A stretch of DNA of 64,000 bases, from contig NZ_AP014879.1 in assembly GCF_002355735.1 (NCBI RefSeq), positions 2,573,501 to 2,637,500 on the forward strand. The letters run 5' to 3'. This DNA comes from Sulfuricaulis limicola (GTDB taxonomy: Bacteria; Pseudomonadota; Gammaproteobacteria; Acidiferrobacterales; Sulfurifustaceae). The position numbers and the translations under genes are program-made. Position 1 is the first letter of the stretch; each line of letters begins with the position of its first letter. Positions 45,599 through 56,194 of this stretch are shown here, piece by piece. Below the pieces are notes generated by a model, which had not been told where the DNA came from, did not search any database, and saw only the letters and a program-made list of their open reading frames with translations.

Positions 45599-46411
45599 AT
45601 GAATCTGCTCTTCATCGGCGACGTGGTCGGTCAACCCGGACGGCGCGCCATCACCGATCAACTGCCCGGTTTGCGTCAGCGCTTCAAGCTCGACCTCGTC
45701 GTAGCCAACGCCGAGAACATCGCCGACGGCGCCGGCATCACCAAAAAAACCGCCAACGAACTGTTCGCCGCGGGCGTGGACGTGCTGTCCAACGGCAACC
45801 ACGCCTGGGACAAGAAAGAAGCGCTCGAATACATCACCACCGAACCGCGCCTGCTGCGCCCGCACAATTATCCCGACGGCACGCCCGGCACCGGCTGGCA
45901 TGTGGCCACGACCCACGCGGGCCACAAGGTCGGCATCCTGAACCTCATGGGCAACGTCTTCATGCATCCACACCTGGCCTGCCCGTTCGCCGCCGCCGAC
46001 AAGGCGCTCGCGGCGAAACCGGATGACATTAAAATGGTATTGGTGGACCTGCACGCGGAAGTGACGAGCGAGAAAATGGCCATGGGCTGGTATCTCGACG
46101 GACGCGTAAGCGCGGTGGTGGGCACGCACACGCATGTGCCGACCGCCGACGAGCGCGTGTTTCCGAAGGGCACGGGTTACATCACCGATGTCGGCATGAC
46201 CGGCTGCTACGATTCCGTGATCGGCATGGACACGCAGAAATCGCTCAAGCGTTTCGTGCACAAGCTGCCGGAGCGCTTCGAAGTGGCAGAAGGCATCGGC
46301 ACCATTTGCGGCGTGCTGCTCGACCTCGACGAAAGCACCGGCCTGTGCCGCCACATCACGCGCCTGCGGGTATCCGAATCCGTCGCCCAGACCGCGGTCA
46401 AGGTCGCTTGA
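45599..46411 (+). CDS. YmdB-type metallophosphoesterase (TIGR00282)
   Basis: 270 residues. The di-metal site is shown by FIGDVVGQPGR, VVANAENIADGAGI, LSNGNHAWDKKE, VDLHAEVTSEK, and VVGTHTHVPTADER. In Bacillus the homologue hydrolyses 2',3'-cyclic nucleotides and influences biofilm decisions; a role here is inferred only from homology. It starts 33 bp after the cyclo-ligase stop with GGAAAGG upstream and is probably in the same transcript. Confidence 0.9.
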   Translation: MNLLFIGDVVGQPGRRAITDQLPGLRQRFKLDLVVANAENIADGAGITKKTANELFAAGVDVLSNGNHAWDKKEALEYITTEPRLLRPHNYPDGTPGTGWHVATTHAGHKVGILNLMGNVFMHPHLACPFAAADKALAAKPDDIKMVLVDLHAEVTSEKMAMGWYLDGRVSAVVGTHTHVPTADERVFPKGTGYITDVGMTGCYDSVIGMDTQKSLKRFVHKLPERFEVAEGIGTICGVLLDLDESTGLCRHITRLRVSESVAQTAVKVA

Positions 46412-46430
46412 CCGACAACTCAGCCGCGCC

Positions 46431-46901
46431 GTGAATTACTGGCTGATGAAATCCGAGCCGGACGCGTTCAGCATCACCGACCTCAAATCGCGCCCGAAGA
46501 GATCCGAGCACTGGGACGGCGTGCGCAATTACCAGGCGCGCAATTTCATGCGCGCCATGAAAAAGGGCGACCTCGCGTTTTTTTACCATTCGAGCTGCGA
46601 GACGCCGGGCGTCTATGGCATCATCGAGGTCGCGCGCGCGGCCTATCCCGACCACACCGCCTGGGACCCGGAAAACCGTCATTACGACCCGAAAAGCACC
46701 CCGGAACGGCCCCTGTGGTTCATGGTGGACGTGCGCTTCAAGCGTGAACTCGAAAAGCCCGTGACGCTCACCGCGATCAAAATGCAGTCGTCATTGAAAC
46801 AGATGCGGCTGGTGCAGCGCGGCAGCCGCCTGTCGGTGATGCCGGTCACGGCGAAGGAATGGAACACGATACTGAAACTGGCCGAGGAGAAATTCCCATG
46901 A
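46431..46901 (+). CDS. EVE-domain protein
   Basis: 156 residues from the GTG at 46431. The EVE (PUA-like) fold is recognised from [28 protein letters not shown] and [25 protein letters not shown] domains bind modified bases in nucleic acids, with an aromatic cage; stand-alone versions like this are common and their target is unknown. The stop overlaps the cyclophilin ATG by four bases. Confidence 0.93.
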   Translation: MNYWLMKSEPDAFSITDLKSRPKRSEHWDGVRNYQARNFMRAMKKGDLAFFYHSSCETPGVYGIIEVARAAYPDHTAWDPENRHYDPKSTPERPLWFMVDVRFKRELEKPVTLTAIKMQSSLKQMRLVQRGSRLSVMPVTAKEWNTILKLAEEKFP

Positions 46902-47482
46902 AAAAACTGTTTGCCCTGTTTGCGCTTTTCCTGTTCACCGCCGCCGGACTGCCGGCCGCGGCCAAGGGGCCGGCGGACAATCCGCGCCTGCGCATGACCA
47001 CCAGCCTGGGCGTGGTCGAACTCGAACTGGACGCCCAGCGCGCGCCGGGGACGGTGCGGAATTTCATGAACTATGTCGAACGCGGCTACTACAACGGCAT
47101 GATCTTCCACCGCGTGATCCCGGGCTTCATGATCCAGGGCGGCGGCTTCGCGCCCGGCATGCGCGAAAAAACCACCGGCGTGCCGGTCAAAAACGAGGCC
47201 GACAACGGCCTGAAAAATCTCGCCGGCACCATTGCCATGGCGCGCACCTCCGACCCGCAATCCGCGGCGGCGCAGTTCTTCATCAACACCGTGGACAACC
47301 CTGCGCTCGACCACCGCGACAAAACCGACCGCGGCTGGGGTTACGCCGTGTTCGGCAAGGTCACCAAGGGCATGGACGTGGTGAAGAAAATTGAGTCAGT
47401 CGCGACCCACACGGTCGGGCCATTTCAAGACGTACCGGTGAAGGACGTGATTATCCAGAAGGTGGAGTCGATCAAAAAGTAG
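46898..47482 (+). CDS. Periplasmic cyclophilin-type peptidyl-prolyl isomerase
   Basis: 194 residues from the ATG at 46898. A signal peptide (1-22, ending LPAAAK) indicates export. The isomerase core has [15 protein letters not shown], the region [17 protein letters not shown], and [15 protein letters not shown]. Folding of periplasmic proteins is the likely role, as for PpiA. The ATG overlaps the EVE-gene stop, so the two are coupled. Confidence 0.93.
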   Translation: MKKLFALFALFLFTAAGLPAAAKGPADNPRLRMTTSLGVVELELDAQRAPGTVRNFMNYVERGYYNGMIFHRVIPGFMIQGGGFAPGMREKTTGVPVKNEADNGLKNLAGTIAMARTSDPQSAAAQFFINTVDNPALDHRDKTDRGWGYAVFGKVTKGMDVVKKIESVATHTVGPFQDVPVKDVIIQKVESIKK

Positions 47483-47822
47483 CCGTCATCCCCGCGAAAG
47501 CTGGGATCCAGGCTGTAAATAACAAAGCCGCCCTCCGGGCGGCTTTGCATTTGTGTCGCCTGCGGCGACGCATACTTGTGGGTGCCTGACCCACGGCAGG
47601 GTTTTGCTCTGCTCCCGTATGGCGCGCCCGAGCATCGCAGCCGGTCCCGGGGTATTCGCGCCATCCGGGCGTGCTTTCTCTTGGTAACTTCTCTTTGCAC
47701 GAGCAAAGAGAAGTTACCCGCCCGCGGTGCGGAAACCGCAATTATGCTTTTTGAGTCGCGCGCAAGGCGCGCGAACCATTAAATAACTGGATTCCGGCTT
47801 TCTCCGGAATGACAGACACAAA
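47483..47822. repeat. Repeat-containing gap with long hairpin and GGAATGAC tail (copy 2)
   Basis: About 340 bp without a gene. It starts with CCGTCATCCCCGCGAAAGC, an inverted partner of the end block CTGGATTCCGGC...CCGGAATGAC (47787-47813), so the element is flanked by inverted termini. Inside are GGTAACTTCTCTTTGC / GCAAAGAGAAGTTACC at 47683-47718 and GAGTCGCGCGCAAGGCGCGCG. The same hairpin, spacer and tail occur at 37319-37447; compensating base changes keep the stem paired. Confidence 0.78.
47523..47551 (+). terminator. Probable terminator within the repeat
   Basis: CAAAGCCGCCC at 47523-47533 pairs with GGGCGGCTTTG at 47537-47547. Only a weak T-rich tail follows (CATTTG). It is placed to end the cyclophilin transcript. 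Confidence 0.5.
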
Positions 47823-49337
47823 TCAACTCAAAAACAACTTATACGCCGGATTCCCTGTCTCCTCGGCATATTCGTAGCCAAGGGCGTCGAGGAATTTCTG
47901 GAACGCCTTCTTGTCCCCGGGCGGGACCTGCATGCCGACCAGCACGCGGCCGAAGTCGGCGCCGTGGGAGCGGTAGTGAAAGAGTGAGATATTCCAGCGC
48001 CCGCCCGTCTTGTCGAGGAAGTTCATCAAGGCCCCGGGGCGTTCCGGGAATTCGAAGCGGTAGAGGATTTCATTGACGGCATTGGGCGCGCGGCCGCCGA
48101 CGAGGTGGCGGATGTGCAGCTTGGCCATTTCGTTGTCGGTCATGTCGAGTGTGGCGTAGCCGTGTTTGCGCAGCGCGCCCATGAGCTGGCGCGCGTCCGC
48201 GGTGCCCGGCGGCACCTGCACGCCGACGAAGATATGCGCGTTCTTCGGGTCGTCGAAGCGGTAATTAAACTCGGTGACATTGTGATCGCCGAGGATGGTG
48301 CAGAATTTTTTGAGGGCGCCGGGACGCTCAGGAATGGTGACGGCGAAGATCGCCTCGCGCCGCTCGCCGATCTCGGCGCGCTCGGCCACGTGCCGCAGCC
48401 GGTCGAAGTTGACATTGGCGCCGGAGGCGATGGCGACGAGGTTTTTGTTCTTGAGCCGCTTCTGCCCGGCGTAGCGCTTCAGGCCGGCGTAGGCGAGCGC
48501 GCCGGCGGGTTCGAGGATCATGCGACGGTCCTCGAAAATATCCTTGATGGCGGCGCAGATCTCGTCGTTGCTGACGATCACCATTTCATCCACGAACTGT
48601 TTGGCGAGCCGGAAGGTTTCCTTGCCCACCTGGCGCACCGCCACGCCATCAGCAAAGATGCCGACGTGATCCAGCAGGACGCGTTTGCCGGCCTTGAGCG
48701 ACAGGTCCATGGCGTCGGCGTCTTCCGGCTCGACGCCGATGATTTTCACCTCGGGGCGCAACTGCTTGATGTACACCGCGATGCCCGCGATCAGCCCGCC
48801 GCCGCCGACGGGGACGAACACGGCCTCCAGCGGTCCCGTATGCTGCTTCAGGATTTCCATGCCGATGGTGCCCTGACCCGCGATCACCTCCGGATCGTCG
48901 TAGGGATGCACGAAGGTCAGCTTGCGTTGCGTTGCGATCTCGCGCGCATGCGCATAGGCGGCGTCGTAGTTGTCGCCGTGCAGTACCACCTTACCGCCAA
49001 GATTGCTCACGGCATCGATCTTGATGCGCGGGGTGGTGCGCGGCATGACGATGATGGCCTTGGTGCCCAGCTTCGCGGCCGCCAGCGCCACGCCCTGCGC
49101 GTGATTACCGGCCGAGGCCGCCACCACGCCCTTTTTCAACTCCGCCTTGGGCAGGCCCGCCATCTTGTTGTAGGCCCCGCGGCACTTGAAGGAAAACACC
49201 GGCTGCTCGTCCTCGCGCTTGAGCCACACCCGGTTGCCGGTGCGACGCGACAGGATGGGAGCGAGCTCCAAGGGGGTTTCGTGCGCGACGTCGTACACGC
49301 GCGCATTGACGATAGTCTTGAGGTATTTCTGGGGCAT
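47823..49337 (-). CDS. ilvA: Threonine ammonia-lyase, biosynthetic
   Basis: 504 residues. The PLP-binding Lys is in [11 protein letters not shown], and the phosphate-cup glycines in [11 protein letters not shown]. From about residue 330 two ACT-like regulatory domains follow ([15 protein letters not shown] and [14 protein letters not shown]), the isoleucine feedback site of full-length IlvA. It makes 2-oxobutanoate for isoleucine synthesis. The gene is divergent from rpiA with about 80 bp between starts, a common gammaproteobacterial arrangement. Confidence 0.95.
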   Translation of the reverse strand: MPQKYLKTIVNARVYDVAHETPLELAPILSRRTGNRVWLKREDEQPVFSFKCRGAYNKMAGLPKAELKKGVVAASAGNHAQGVALAAAKLGTKAIIVMPRTTPRIKIDAVSNLGGKVVLHGDNYDAAYAHAREIATQRKLTFVHPYDDPEVIAGQGTIGMEILKQHTGPLEAVFVPVGGGGLIAGIAVYIKQLRPEVKIIGVEPEDADAMDLSLKAGKRVLLDHVGIFADGVAVRQVGKETFRLAKQFVDEMVIVSNDEICAAIKDIFEDRRMILEPAGALAYAGLKRYAGQKRLKNKNLVAIASGANVNFDRLRHVAERAEIGERREAIFAVTIPERPGALKKFCTILGDHNVTEFNYRFDDPKNAHIFVGVQVPPGTADARQLMGALRKHGYATLDMTDNEMAKLHIRHLVGGRAPNAVNEILYRFEFPERPGALMNFLDKTGGRWNISLFHYRSHGADFGRVLVGMQVPPGDKKAFQKFLDALGYEYAEETGNPAYKLFLS

Positions 49338-49419
49338 TTTTGTAATTTACCAGATCGGCCGCTTCATTATCACACGGTTTATAGGTATTCTGGCGCCCTT
49401 TCAGGCAAACGGAAAAGTC

Positions 49420-50076
49420 ATGACTGCGGATGAAAAGAAAAAGGCCGTCGCCCTGGCGGCACTGGAATACGTCGAATCCGGCTGGGTGATCGGTGTCGGC
49501 ACCGGCTCCACCGCCAATCACTTCATCGACGGGCTGGCGAAGATCAAGGGCAAGCTCGACGGCGCGGTGGCCAGCTCCAACGCCACCGCCGACCGGCTCA
49601 AGAAAGTCGGCATCCCGGTGCTCGATCTCAACTCCACCGGCGACCTGCCGCTGTACGTGGACGGCGCCGACGAGGCGACCAAACACCTGCACCTGATCAA
49701 GGGCGGCGGCGGCGCGCTCACGCGCGAGAAGATCGTGGCCGCGGCCAGCGCCAAATTCGTCTGCATCGCCGACGACTCAAAGCTCGTCGACGTGCTCGGC
49801 CGGTTCCCGCTGCCGGTCGAGGTCATCCCGATGGCGCGCAGCCTGGTGGCGCGCCGGATCGTGGAACTCGGGGGCCAGCCGGTGCTGCGCGAGAATTTCA
49901 AGACCGACAACGGCAACATCATCCTCGACGTGCACAACCTGAAGATCATGAACCCGGTGGAACTGGAAGAAAAACTCGACCATCTCGCCGGCGTGGTCAC
50001 CAACGGTCTGTTCGCGCGCCGCCCGGCGGACGTCTTACTGTTAGCCTCGGATCAGGGTGTGCGCAAACTCACGTAG
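49420..50076 (+). CDS. rpiA: Ribose-5-phosphate isomerase A
   Basis: 218 residues from the ATG at 49420; the frame is open upstream only as an ilvA shadow. The motifs [21 protein letters not shown] (catalytic Asp-Glu), and [14 protein letters not shown] are diagnostic. RpiA interconverts ribose-5-phosphate and ribulose-5-phosphate in the pentose phosphate and Calvin cycles. It stands alone, divergent from ilvA. Confidence 0.96.
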   Translation: MTADEKKKAVALAALEYVESGWVIGVGTGSTANHFIDGLAKIKGKLDGAVASSNATADRLKKVGIPVLDLNSTGDLPLYVDGADEATKHLHLIKGGGGALTREKIVAAASAKFVCIADDSKLVDVLGRFPLPVEVIPMARSLVARRIVELGGQPVLRENFKTDNGNIILDVHNLKIMNPVELEEKLDHLAGVVTNGLFARRPADVLLLASDQGVRKLT

Positions 50077-50133
50077 GTGTTGTTGGGGTTTGGCACTGTG
50101 CGCTTCACCCCAACCTACATTAAGCGAGTGGTT

Positions 50134-52836
50134 TCAGCGGTACAGCACGCCGCGGCGCACCAGCCATTTCTCGATCTCGACCCCGATAAAGACCAGGGTG
50201 GACATCGCCAGGCAGAAGGCGAGTTCGTTGAGCGTCAGCGCCTCGGTCTTGAAGACCGGGTTGAGCCAGGGCACGTAGATCGTCGCCAGCTGCAGCCCGA
50301 AGGTGAACAGCACCGCGCCGATCAGTGGCCGGTTGGAAAACACCCCCTGCACGAACAGCGAGTCGGTCTCGGAGCGGATCGCCAGCACGTGGCCGAGCTG
50401 CGACAGCGTCAGCACCGTGAATACCATGGTCTGCCAGTGGCCATGACCGGTGTGGATCGCCCACGCCTGGGTGAACAGCGAGGCCGCGCCCATGAGCACG
50501 CCGACCCACACGATGTGCTGCCACATGCCGTGCGCGAAGATGCTCTCGTTCGGCGGACGCGGCGGGCGCTGCATGACACCGCGTTCCTCTTTTTCGGCCG
50601 CCAGCGCCAGGCCCGGCAGGCCGTCGGTGACAAGATTGATCCACAGGATATGGATCGGCAGCAGCGGGATCGGCAGGCCCAGGAACGGCGCCAGGAAAAT
50701 GGTCCAGATCTCGCCGGAGTTGCTGGTCATGGTGTACTTGATGAACTTGCGAATGTTGTCAAAGATGCGCCGGCCCTCGCGCACCGCGCGCACGATGGTG
50801 GCGAAGTTGTCGTCCAGCAGGATCATGTGCCCGGCTTCCTTGGCGACATCGGTGCCGGTGATGCCCATGGCCACGCCGATGTCGGCGCGCTTGAGCGCCG
50901 GCGCGTCGTTCACGCCGTCACCGGTCATGGCCACAAATTCGCCGCGGTCCTGCAACGCCTTGACGATCTTGATCTTCTGCTCCGGCGCCACGCGCGCGTA
51001 CACGCGCACGCGCTCGACATGCTGCTCGAATTGCGCCATGTCGAGGCGCGCCAACTGCCGCCCCGTAAGCACCTCCGCATCCTGTTCGATAATTCCGAGA
51101 CGCGTGGCGATGTTGCGCGCCGTGGCCGGATGGTCGCCGGTGATCATCACCGGCGTGATGCCGGCGCTGCGGCACAGCCGCACCGCCTCGCGCGCCTCGG
51201 GGCGCGGCGGGTCCAGCAGGCCGACCAGCCCGAGGAAAGTGAGTTTCGTCTCCACGTTTTCAGTGTCGGCCGGCTCCGGCAGCGCGGACCAGCGACGCAC
51301 GGCCACCGCCAGCACCCGCAGGCCGTCGGCGGCCATGCGTTCGACCAGCGCCTCCACCGCGCCACGATCCAGCGCCTCCGCCCCGGCGGCGCCCAGGCGG
51401 TCGTGACACAGCGGCAGCACCTGCTCCGGCGCGCCCTTGGTGAAGGCAATCACCGCCTCCCCTTCCTTTGCACCCTCTCCCCTTACCCTCTCCCGCTCGC
51501 GCGGGAGAGGGGGAGCTGGAAGAGCTTCCCTATGCAAGGTGGTCATGCGCGCGCGCTCGGAATCGAAGGCAATCTCCGCCACCCGCGGTTGCGACTTGCT
51601 CAATACTGCCTTGTCGGCGCCAGCCTGGCGCGCGGCCAGGTACAACGCCACCTCGGTGGGATCGCCGATGAGCTCCTCTCCCGTCGTCGGTCGCGCGTCG
51701 TTGCTGAGCGCCAGCGCGGTCAGGAGGGTGCGCCACGGTTCCCGTGCCGCGGCATCGGCCGGCAGTGATTGCAGCATCTGGTCATCGGCGTAAACCTGCT
51801 CCACGCGCATGCGGTTCTCGGTGAGCGTGCCCGTTTTGTCGGAACAGATGAAGGTCACGGAGCCGAGCGTCTCGACCGCCGGCAGCTTGCGGATCAGCGC
51901 GTTCTGGCTGACCAGCTTGCGCGCGCCGAGCGCGAGCGACACCGTCACCACCGCCGGCAGGGCCTCGGGTATGGCGGCCACTGCCAGCGAGATGGCTGTG
52001 AGCAGCATCAGCATCACCGGCTCGCCGCGCAGCAGGCCGGTAACGAACAGGATGGCACAGATCACCAGCACCGCGACCGCGAGGTTGGCACCGAAGCGGG
52101 CCAGGCGCTTTTGCAGCGGCGTCTTGACCTCGCCTTCCGCGCGCAGCAGCGCCGCGATGCGGCCGAGTTCGGTCTCCATGCCGGTGGCCACCACCACGCC
52201 GCGGCCGCGGCCGTAGGTCACGAGCGTGCCCTTGAACGCCAGGTTGCGCCGGTCGCCGAGCGGCAGGTCCGGTTCGCGCAGGGCGCGCTCGAGCTTTTCC
52301 ACCGGCTGGGATTCGCCGGTGAGCGCCGCCTCCTCGATCCGCAGCTGCACCGCCTCGGTCAGGCGCAGATCGGCCGGCACGGCGTTGCCGGCCTCGATGC
52401 GCACCACGTCGCCGGGCACGAGTTCGGCGGCCGGCACCATGCGCGATTGGCCGCCGCGCACCACGTGCGCGGTCAGCGCCGCCATCTGCTTGAGCGCGGC
52501 GATGGCGCGCTCGGCGCGGTATTCCTGCACGAAACCGATGACGGCGTTCAGCACCACGATGGCCACGATCACCAGCGTGTCCGTCAGGTCGCCGATCAGC
52601 CCCGACACGATGGCGGCGGCGATCAGCACCAGGATCATGAAGTCGGTGAATTGCCCGAGGAACATCGCCAGCGGCCCGCGGCGCCGGCCTTCGCGGATCT
52701 CGTTGGCACCATATTGTTCGAGGCGCGCCCGTGCATTTTCCGCACTCAAGCCCGCGCGCGCGTCGGTATCCAGATGCCGGGCGACCTCCTCCGCTGGCAG
52801 CGAATGCCAGGCGGGCGGGTTTGTATCGGCCATCAT
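50134..52836 (-). CDS. P2A-type (Ca2+-type) cation-transporting ATPase with REP-derived insertion
   Basis: 900 residues. Phosphorylation site CSDKTGTLT with Asp333; actuator [10 protein letters not shown] (about 173-182); hinge MTGDGVND near 638-645. Residues equivalent to SERCA calcium ligands are present: Glu291 in IPEALP (M4), Asn706 and Glu709 in TSNSGE (M5), Asn734, Thr737 and Asp738 in INLVTDGLP (M6). It should therefore move Ca2+ or a similar divalent ion; the M8 Glu was not checked. Residues about 439-461 of the nucleotide domain ([14 protein letters not shown]) come from a REP-like palindrome absorbed in frame. The start is 6 bp after the response-regulator stop, so it is the last gene of the kinase/regulator operon. 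Confidence 0.92.
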   Translation of the reverse strand: MMADTNPPAWHSLPAEEVARHLDTDARAGLSAENARARLEQYGANEIREGRRRGPLAMFLGQFTDFMILVLIAAAIVSGLIGDLTDTLVIVAIVVLNAVIGFVQEYRAERAIAALKQMAALTAHVVRGGQSRMVPAAELVPGDVVRIEAGNAVPADLRLTEAVQLRIEEAALTGESQPVEKLERALREPDLPLGDRRNLAFKGTLVTYGRGRGVVVATGMETELGRIAALLRAEGEVKTPLQKRLARFGANLAVAVLVICAILFVTGLLRGEPVMLMLLTAISLAVAAIPEALPAVVTVSLALGARKLVSQNALIRKLPAVETLGSVTFICSDKTGTLTENRMRVEQVYADDQMLQSLPADAAAREPWRTLLTALALSNDARPTTGEELIGDPTEVALYLAARQAGADKAVLSKSQPRVAEIAFDSERARMTTLHREALPAPPLPRERERVRGEGAKEGEAVIAFTKGAPEQVLPLCHDRLGAAGAEALDRGAVEALVERMAADGLRVLAVAVRRWSALPEPADTENVETKLTFLGLVGLLDPPRPEAREAVRLCRSAGITPVMITGDHPATARNIATRLGIIEQDAEVLTGRQLARLDMAQFEQHVERVRVYARVAPEQKIKIVKALQDRGEFVAMTGDGVNDAPALKRADIGVAMGITGTDVAKEAGHMILLDDNFATIVRAVREGRRIFDNIRKFIKYTMTSNSGEIWTIFLAPFLGLPIPLLPIHILWINLVTDGLPGLALAAEKEERGVMQRPPRPPNESIFAHGMWQHIVWVGVLMGAASLFTQAWAIHTGHGHWQTMVFTVLTLSQLGHVLAIRSETDSLFVQGVFSNRPLIGAVLFTFGLQLATIYVPWLNPVFKTEALTLNELAFCLAMSTLVFIGVEIEKWLVRRGVLYR
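51462..51520. repeat. REP-like palindrome within the ATPase coding region
   Basis: CCCTCTCCCGC at 51486-51496, TCGC, then GCGGGAGAGGG at 51501-51511, preceded by a further CCCTCTCCCC copy. This is the well-known type of dispersed palindrome that encodes [11 protein letters not shown]-like peptides when translated. It interrupts the nucleotide-binding domain between [14 protein letters not shown] and [11 protein letters not shown] without breaking the frame. Confidence 0.85.
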
Positions 52837-52842
52837 GGCGGT

Positions 52843-54234
52843 TCAGTGAATAATGCGGTTGATCTGAATATTAAGCTTCTTGATGCGGTGCCACAGGCTG
52901 CGCTCCGAAATGCCCAGCTTCTTCGCCGCGTGCGCCTGCACGCCTTTGGTTTGCGCCAGCGCTTCGAGGATCGCGCCACGCTCGACTTCTTCCAGCCAGT
53001 GATCCAGATTTTTCCGGCCCATTCGGGCGAGCGCGGATTTTTCGCCAGTGGCCACTCCGGAAGGCGTCGCGATCGCCGCCGGCAAATCCCCGACGTCGAT
53101 GGTTTTGCCCTGGCATGACAGCAGCGAGCGTTCCACGGTGTTGCGCAGCTCGCGGATGTTGCCGGGCCAGTCATAACCTTCCAGCGCCTCCAGCGCCGCC
53201 GGGGTGAAGGCCGTGATCTTCTTGTCGGTCTCGGCGGCCAGTTCATGCAGGAAGGTCTGGGCCAGCAGCGGGATATCCTCGCGCCGGTGGCGCAGCGGCG
53301 GCACGACAATGCTGTAGACATCGAGGCGATACAGCAGGTCCTCGCGGAACTGGCCCTCCTGTACCAGCGCCTTCAGGTCGCGGTTGGTAGCGGCGATGAA
53401 GCGCACATCCACGGCGCGCACCTGGTTCGATCCGACCGGGGAGTATTCACGCTCCTGCAGCACGCGCAGCAGCTTTGCCTGCAATCCCGCATCGAGATCG
53501 CCGATCTCATCCAGAAACAGCGTTCCGCCCTGCGCCTGCTCGACCCGGCCGGCACGGTTCTGGGTCGCGCCGGTGAACGCGCCCTTGACGTAGCCGAACA
53601 GCTCGGACTCCATGAGATCGCGCGGGATGGCGGAACAGTTGAGCGCGACCCACGGCCGCTCGCGCCGCGGCGACAACTCGTGGATGGTGCGCGCCACCAG
53701 TTCCTTGCCGGTGCCGGATTCGCCGGTGATCAGCACGCCGGTCTTGTACGGCGCCACGCGTTGGATCTCCTCGAGCAATTGCCGCGCCGCGCGGCCTTCG
53801 CCGGCCAGGCGCTTGGCGCCGCGCGACTCGCTGACCTCGGCCTTGAGCTGGGCGTTTTCCCGCAGAATGTCGCGCAGCTTGATGGCGTTGTGCACCGCGA
53901 TCTCGAGCTGCTCCGGCTCGAACGGCTTGGTGAGGTAATCGGCCGCGCCATCGTGAATGCTCTTGACCGCGGAGCGGATCGTGCCATGCGCCGTAATTAT
54001 TATGACCGGCACGTCCGGACGTGACTGGCGGCAGCGCACGACGAATTCCTCGCCGCCCATGCCAGGCATGCGCAGATCGGTCAGCACCACGTCGAGGTTC
54101 GGGTTCTGCACCTGCGCCAGCGCCGCCTCGCCGCTGTCGGCCACGAGCACTTCGTGGCCGGCGCTTTCCAAAACCATGCGCATCACCGTCTGCATGTTCT
54201 GCTCGTCATCGACCACCAACACGGTTCGTTTCAT
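52843..54234 (-). CDS. Sigma-54-dependent NtrC-family response regulator
   Basis: 463 residues: receiver with phospho-acceptor Asp53 ([10 protein letters not shown]) and Lys103 (LTKPF); AAA+ activator domain with Walker A GESGTGKE (171-178) and the sigma-54 loop GAFTGA (218-223); C-terminal Fis-type helix-turn-helix ([19 protein letters not shown]). When phosphorylated it should activate a sigma-54 promoter. A consensus -24/-12 promoter lies only 1.9 kb away at 56093, divergent from the partner kinase. It overlaps the kinase gene by four bases and precedes the ATPase by 6 bp. Confidence 0.93.
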   Translation of the reverse strand: MKRTVLVVDDEQNMQTVMRMVLESAGHEVLVADSGEAALAQVQNPNLDVVLTDLRMPGMGGEEFVVRCRQSRPDVPVIIITAHGTIRSAVKSIHDGAADYLTKPFEPEQLEIAVHNAIKLRDILRENAQLKAEVSESRGAKRLAGEGRAARQLLEEIQRVAPYKTGVLITGESGTGKELVARTIHELSPRRERPWVALNCSAIPRDLMESELFGYVKGAFTGATQNRAGRVEQAQGGTLFLDEIGDLDAGLQAKLLRVLQEREYSPVGSNQVRAVDVRFIAATNRDLKALVQEGQFREDLLYRLDVYSIVVPPLRHRREDIPLLAQTFLHELAAETDKKITAFTPAALEALEGYDWPGNIRELRNTVERSLLSCQGKTIDVGDLPAAIATPSGVATGEKSALARMGRKNLDHWLEEVERGAILEALAQTKGVQAHAAKKLGISERSLWHRIKKLNIQINRIIH

Positions 54235-55982
54235 GGCGCTATCTCCATTGCTTCATATACCGGAAACCGCATGACAAACCGGGCGCCGTTGCCCTCGGGA
54301 GGCCGGGCCTCGAGCCGGCCGCCGTTGGCCTCGACCAGGGTATGGGCGATGGTGAGGCCGAGACCGGTGCCCTGCTCCTTGGTGGTGAAGAACGGCTCGA
54401 ACAGGCGCGGCATGATCTCGGGCGGGACGCCCGGCCCGTTGTCCTCGACCGACAGATACACGCTCCCGTTTTCCACGCCGGAACTAAGCCAGAATTTTCC
54501 CTCTTTTCCCTTCATCGCCTGCAGGGCGTTGGTCAGGATGTTGCTCCAGGCCTGCTGCAGCAGACCGGCATCGGCCTGGATTTTGGCGTCCTGGTGGCGC
54601 AAGGCCTTGCGCACCGTGATCGCAGGCATGCCGGCCAGCGCCAGCTCGAGGGCGCGCTCCAGCGGCTGAGCCGGATCGATGACCGCGAACGCCGGCTGGC
54701 GGTGGCGCGACAGCTGCAGGAAGTCCTGCACCAGGGTGGCGACGCGCAGGCTTTCCTCGCGGATCATGCGCGTCAGCTCGGCCTTCTTCTCCGGGGCGTA
54801 ATCCGGCTTGTCGAGCAGAGCCGCCGAGGTGTTGATGATGCCGATGGGATTGCGGATCTCGTGCGCCAGCGACGCCGACAGTTCACCCATGGCGGTAAGC
54901 TTGTCTTTCTGGAAGCGCTGCGCCTGTTCGTCGCGCGCTTCGCGCAGACGCGCGGCCATGGCGTTGAAGGCCTTGGCCAGGTCACCGAATTCGTCATTCG
55001 AGCTGACGGGCACGCTGGCGCTGAAGTTCTGGCCCGCGAGCTGCATCACACCGTTGCGCAGATATTCCAGCGGCCGCACCACCAGGCGCGAAAGCAGCAG
55101 GCCGGCCAGGCCGCCGATGATCACACCGAGAAGGGAAATCGACAGGAACAGCGTGACGCGGTTGGTGAGCACTTCCTGCACGCCGCGGCGCTCCAGCCCG
55201 CTGAACATGATCGCCTCGACCCGCCCCGTCGGGTCCACGATGGGCGTATACAAACCGCGAAACTGGCCGTTCTCGGCCTCCAGGCTGTAATACGGTTTCT
55301 TGTCCTTCTCCAGCCGCGCCAGCGTCGAAGCCGGCAGATGTTTGAGTGCGATGGTCTGGCCGGGTGTTGAAAACAGGTCGTAGTAATTCTTGCCCTCGCG
55401 ATAATACAGACGCGCCTTCAGGCCGGTGAGCTGCGCCAGTTCGTCGGTAAAGTCCTGCCCCAGCAAACTGCCGAGCACGAGGTAATACCGCGGTTTGCCC
55501 TGACGCGGGATCGGCGTGATGCCGACCGCCGCCAGCATGGTTTTGTTTTTGCGCGTCACCTTGAGCACGGCCTCGGTCTGGCCGCGTTCCCACAGGGTTT
55601 TCACCTCCATCGGGAGCGAGGAGTACAGCAGTTTCTTTTCCGGGCTGTACAGCTGAATCAGGTCGATGCCGAGCTTCTGCGAGATTTGCTGTACCGGCAG
55701 CGGAATCGCCTCCGCGGGATCACGCTCGAGCCTGCCGACGTAAGCCGGGTCGTCTGCCAGCACGCGTCCCAGGATGACGGCATCGTTCTGGTAAGCTTCG
55801 AGCCAGTTCTGGTTGGCGCGCGCGGCGTCGACGATCCATTGCTGCAGGCGTTTCTCGAAACTGATCGACACCCACTCGGCCGCCAGCCAGCCGGCCACCA
55901 GCATCGGCACAATCACGATCACGGAGATGACCAGCAGCACCTTGCGCTGCAGGCGGCCAAGCTTGAATCCACGAAATGACAT
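54231..55982 (-). CDS. Membrane sensor histidine kinase, partner of the sigma-54 regulator
   Basis: About 583 residues from the ATG at 55982; the upstream open codons lack support. An N-terminal membrane helix (about 12-34), a periplasmic sensor region of roughly 250 residues (cache-like in layout), a second helix near 285-305, then HAMP (RLVVRPLEYLRNGV), HisKA with SLAHEIRNPIGI, and HATPase_c with VEDNGPGVPPEI and GTGLGLTIAH. It should autophosphorylate and pass phosphate to the regulator encoded downstream with a four-base overlap. The signal is unknown; the cotranscribed Ca2+-type ATPase suggests a link to cation or envelope state. Confidence 0.93.
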   Translation of the reverse strand: MSFRGFKLGRLQRKVLLVISVIVIVPMLVAGWLAAEWVSISFEKRLQQWIVDAARANQNWLEAYQNDAVILGRVLADDPAYVGRLERDPAEAIPLPVQQISQKLGIDLIQLYSPEKKLLYSSLPMEVKTLWERGQTEAVLKVTRKNKTMLAAVGITPIPRQGKPRYYLVLGSLLGQDFTDELAQLTGLKARLYYREGKNYYDLFSTPGQTIALKHLPASTLARLEKDKKPYYSLEAENGQFRGLYTPIVDPTGRVEAIMFSGLERRGVQEVLTNRVTLFLSISLLGVIIGGLAGLLLSRLVVRPLEYLRNGVMQLAGQNFSASVPVSSNDEFGDLAKAFNAMAARLREARDEQAQRFQKDKLTAMGELSASLAHEIRNPIGIINTSAALLDKPDYAPEKKAELTRMIREESLRVATLVQDFLQLSRHRQPAFAVIDPAQPLERALELALAGMPAITVRKALRHQDAKIQADAGLLQQAWSNILTNALQAMKGKEGKFWLSSGVENGSVYLSVEDNGPGVPPEIMPRLFEPFFTTKEQGTGLGLTIAHTLVEANGGRLEARPPEGNGARFVMRFPVYEAMEIAP

Positions 55983-56003
55983 GGGTTTCTCGAAATTTCC
56001 CAG

Positions 56004-56030
56004 GCTACAAATTTTGATGTTTGCTACAAA
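56004..56030. promoter_or_regulatory. Candidate activator-binding direct repeats
   Basis: GCTACAAA occurs at 56004-56011 and again at 56023-56030, 19 bp apart, about two helical turns. They lie roughly 90-115 bp before the predicted start of the sigma-54 promoter at 56093, the usual distance for an enhancer site. They also lie just upstream of the kinase gene, so they could serve autoregulation. Inference from position only. Confidence 0.45.
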
Positions 56031-56092
56031 AATCAAGCATAGCGCAGCGTGGGGATTATATATATCTATTTGATTTTAATAATAAAAAATCA

Positions 56093-56108
56093 TGGCACAG
56101 CGATTGCT
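56093..56108 (+). promoter_or_regulatory. Consensus sigma-54 promoter of the Lys-rich secreted-protein gene
   Basis: TGGCAC-N5-TTGCT matches the -24/-12 consensus at every conserved base, with GG at 56094-56095 and GC at 56106-56107. Transcription should start near 56119, about 76 bp before the ATG at 56195. The flanks are AT-rich. The adjacent divergent operon encodes a sigma-54 activator, its likely partner. Confidence 0.88.
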
Positions 56109-56194
56109 CTAGGGGATGGCAATGATGGCACTGATTCATTCGGGCCATCAGACATCCAACGCGTTGTTTTATTCTTTTTAAGGAGTCTTACGAT

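Noticed and set aside
47425-47706. Short frame beginning MLVQREVTKR
   Set aside because: Same reason: translation of the repeat element, no independent coding evidence.
50077-51768. 563-codon open frame on the plus strand
   Set aside because: Antisense to the P-type ATPase; composition (His, Arg, Gln rich) is that of a shadow frame.
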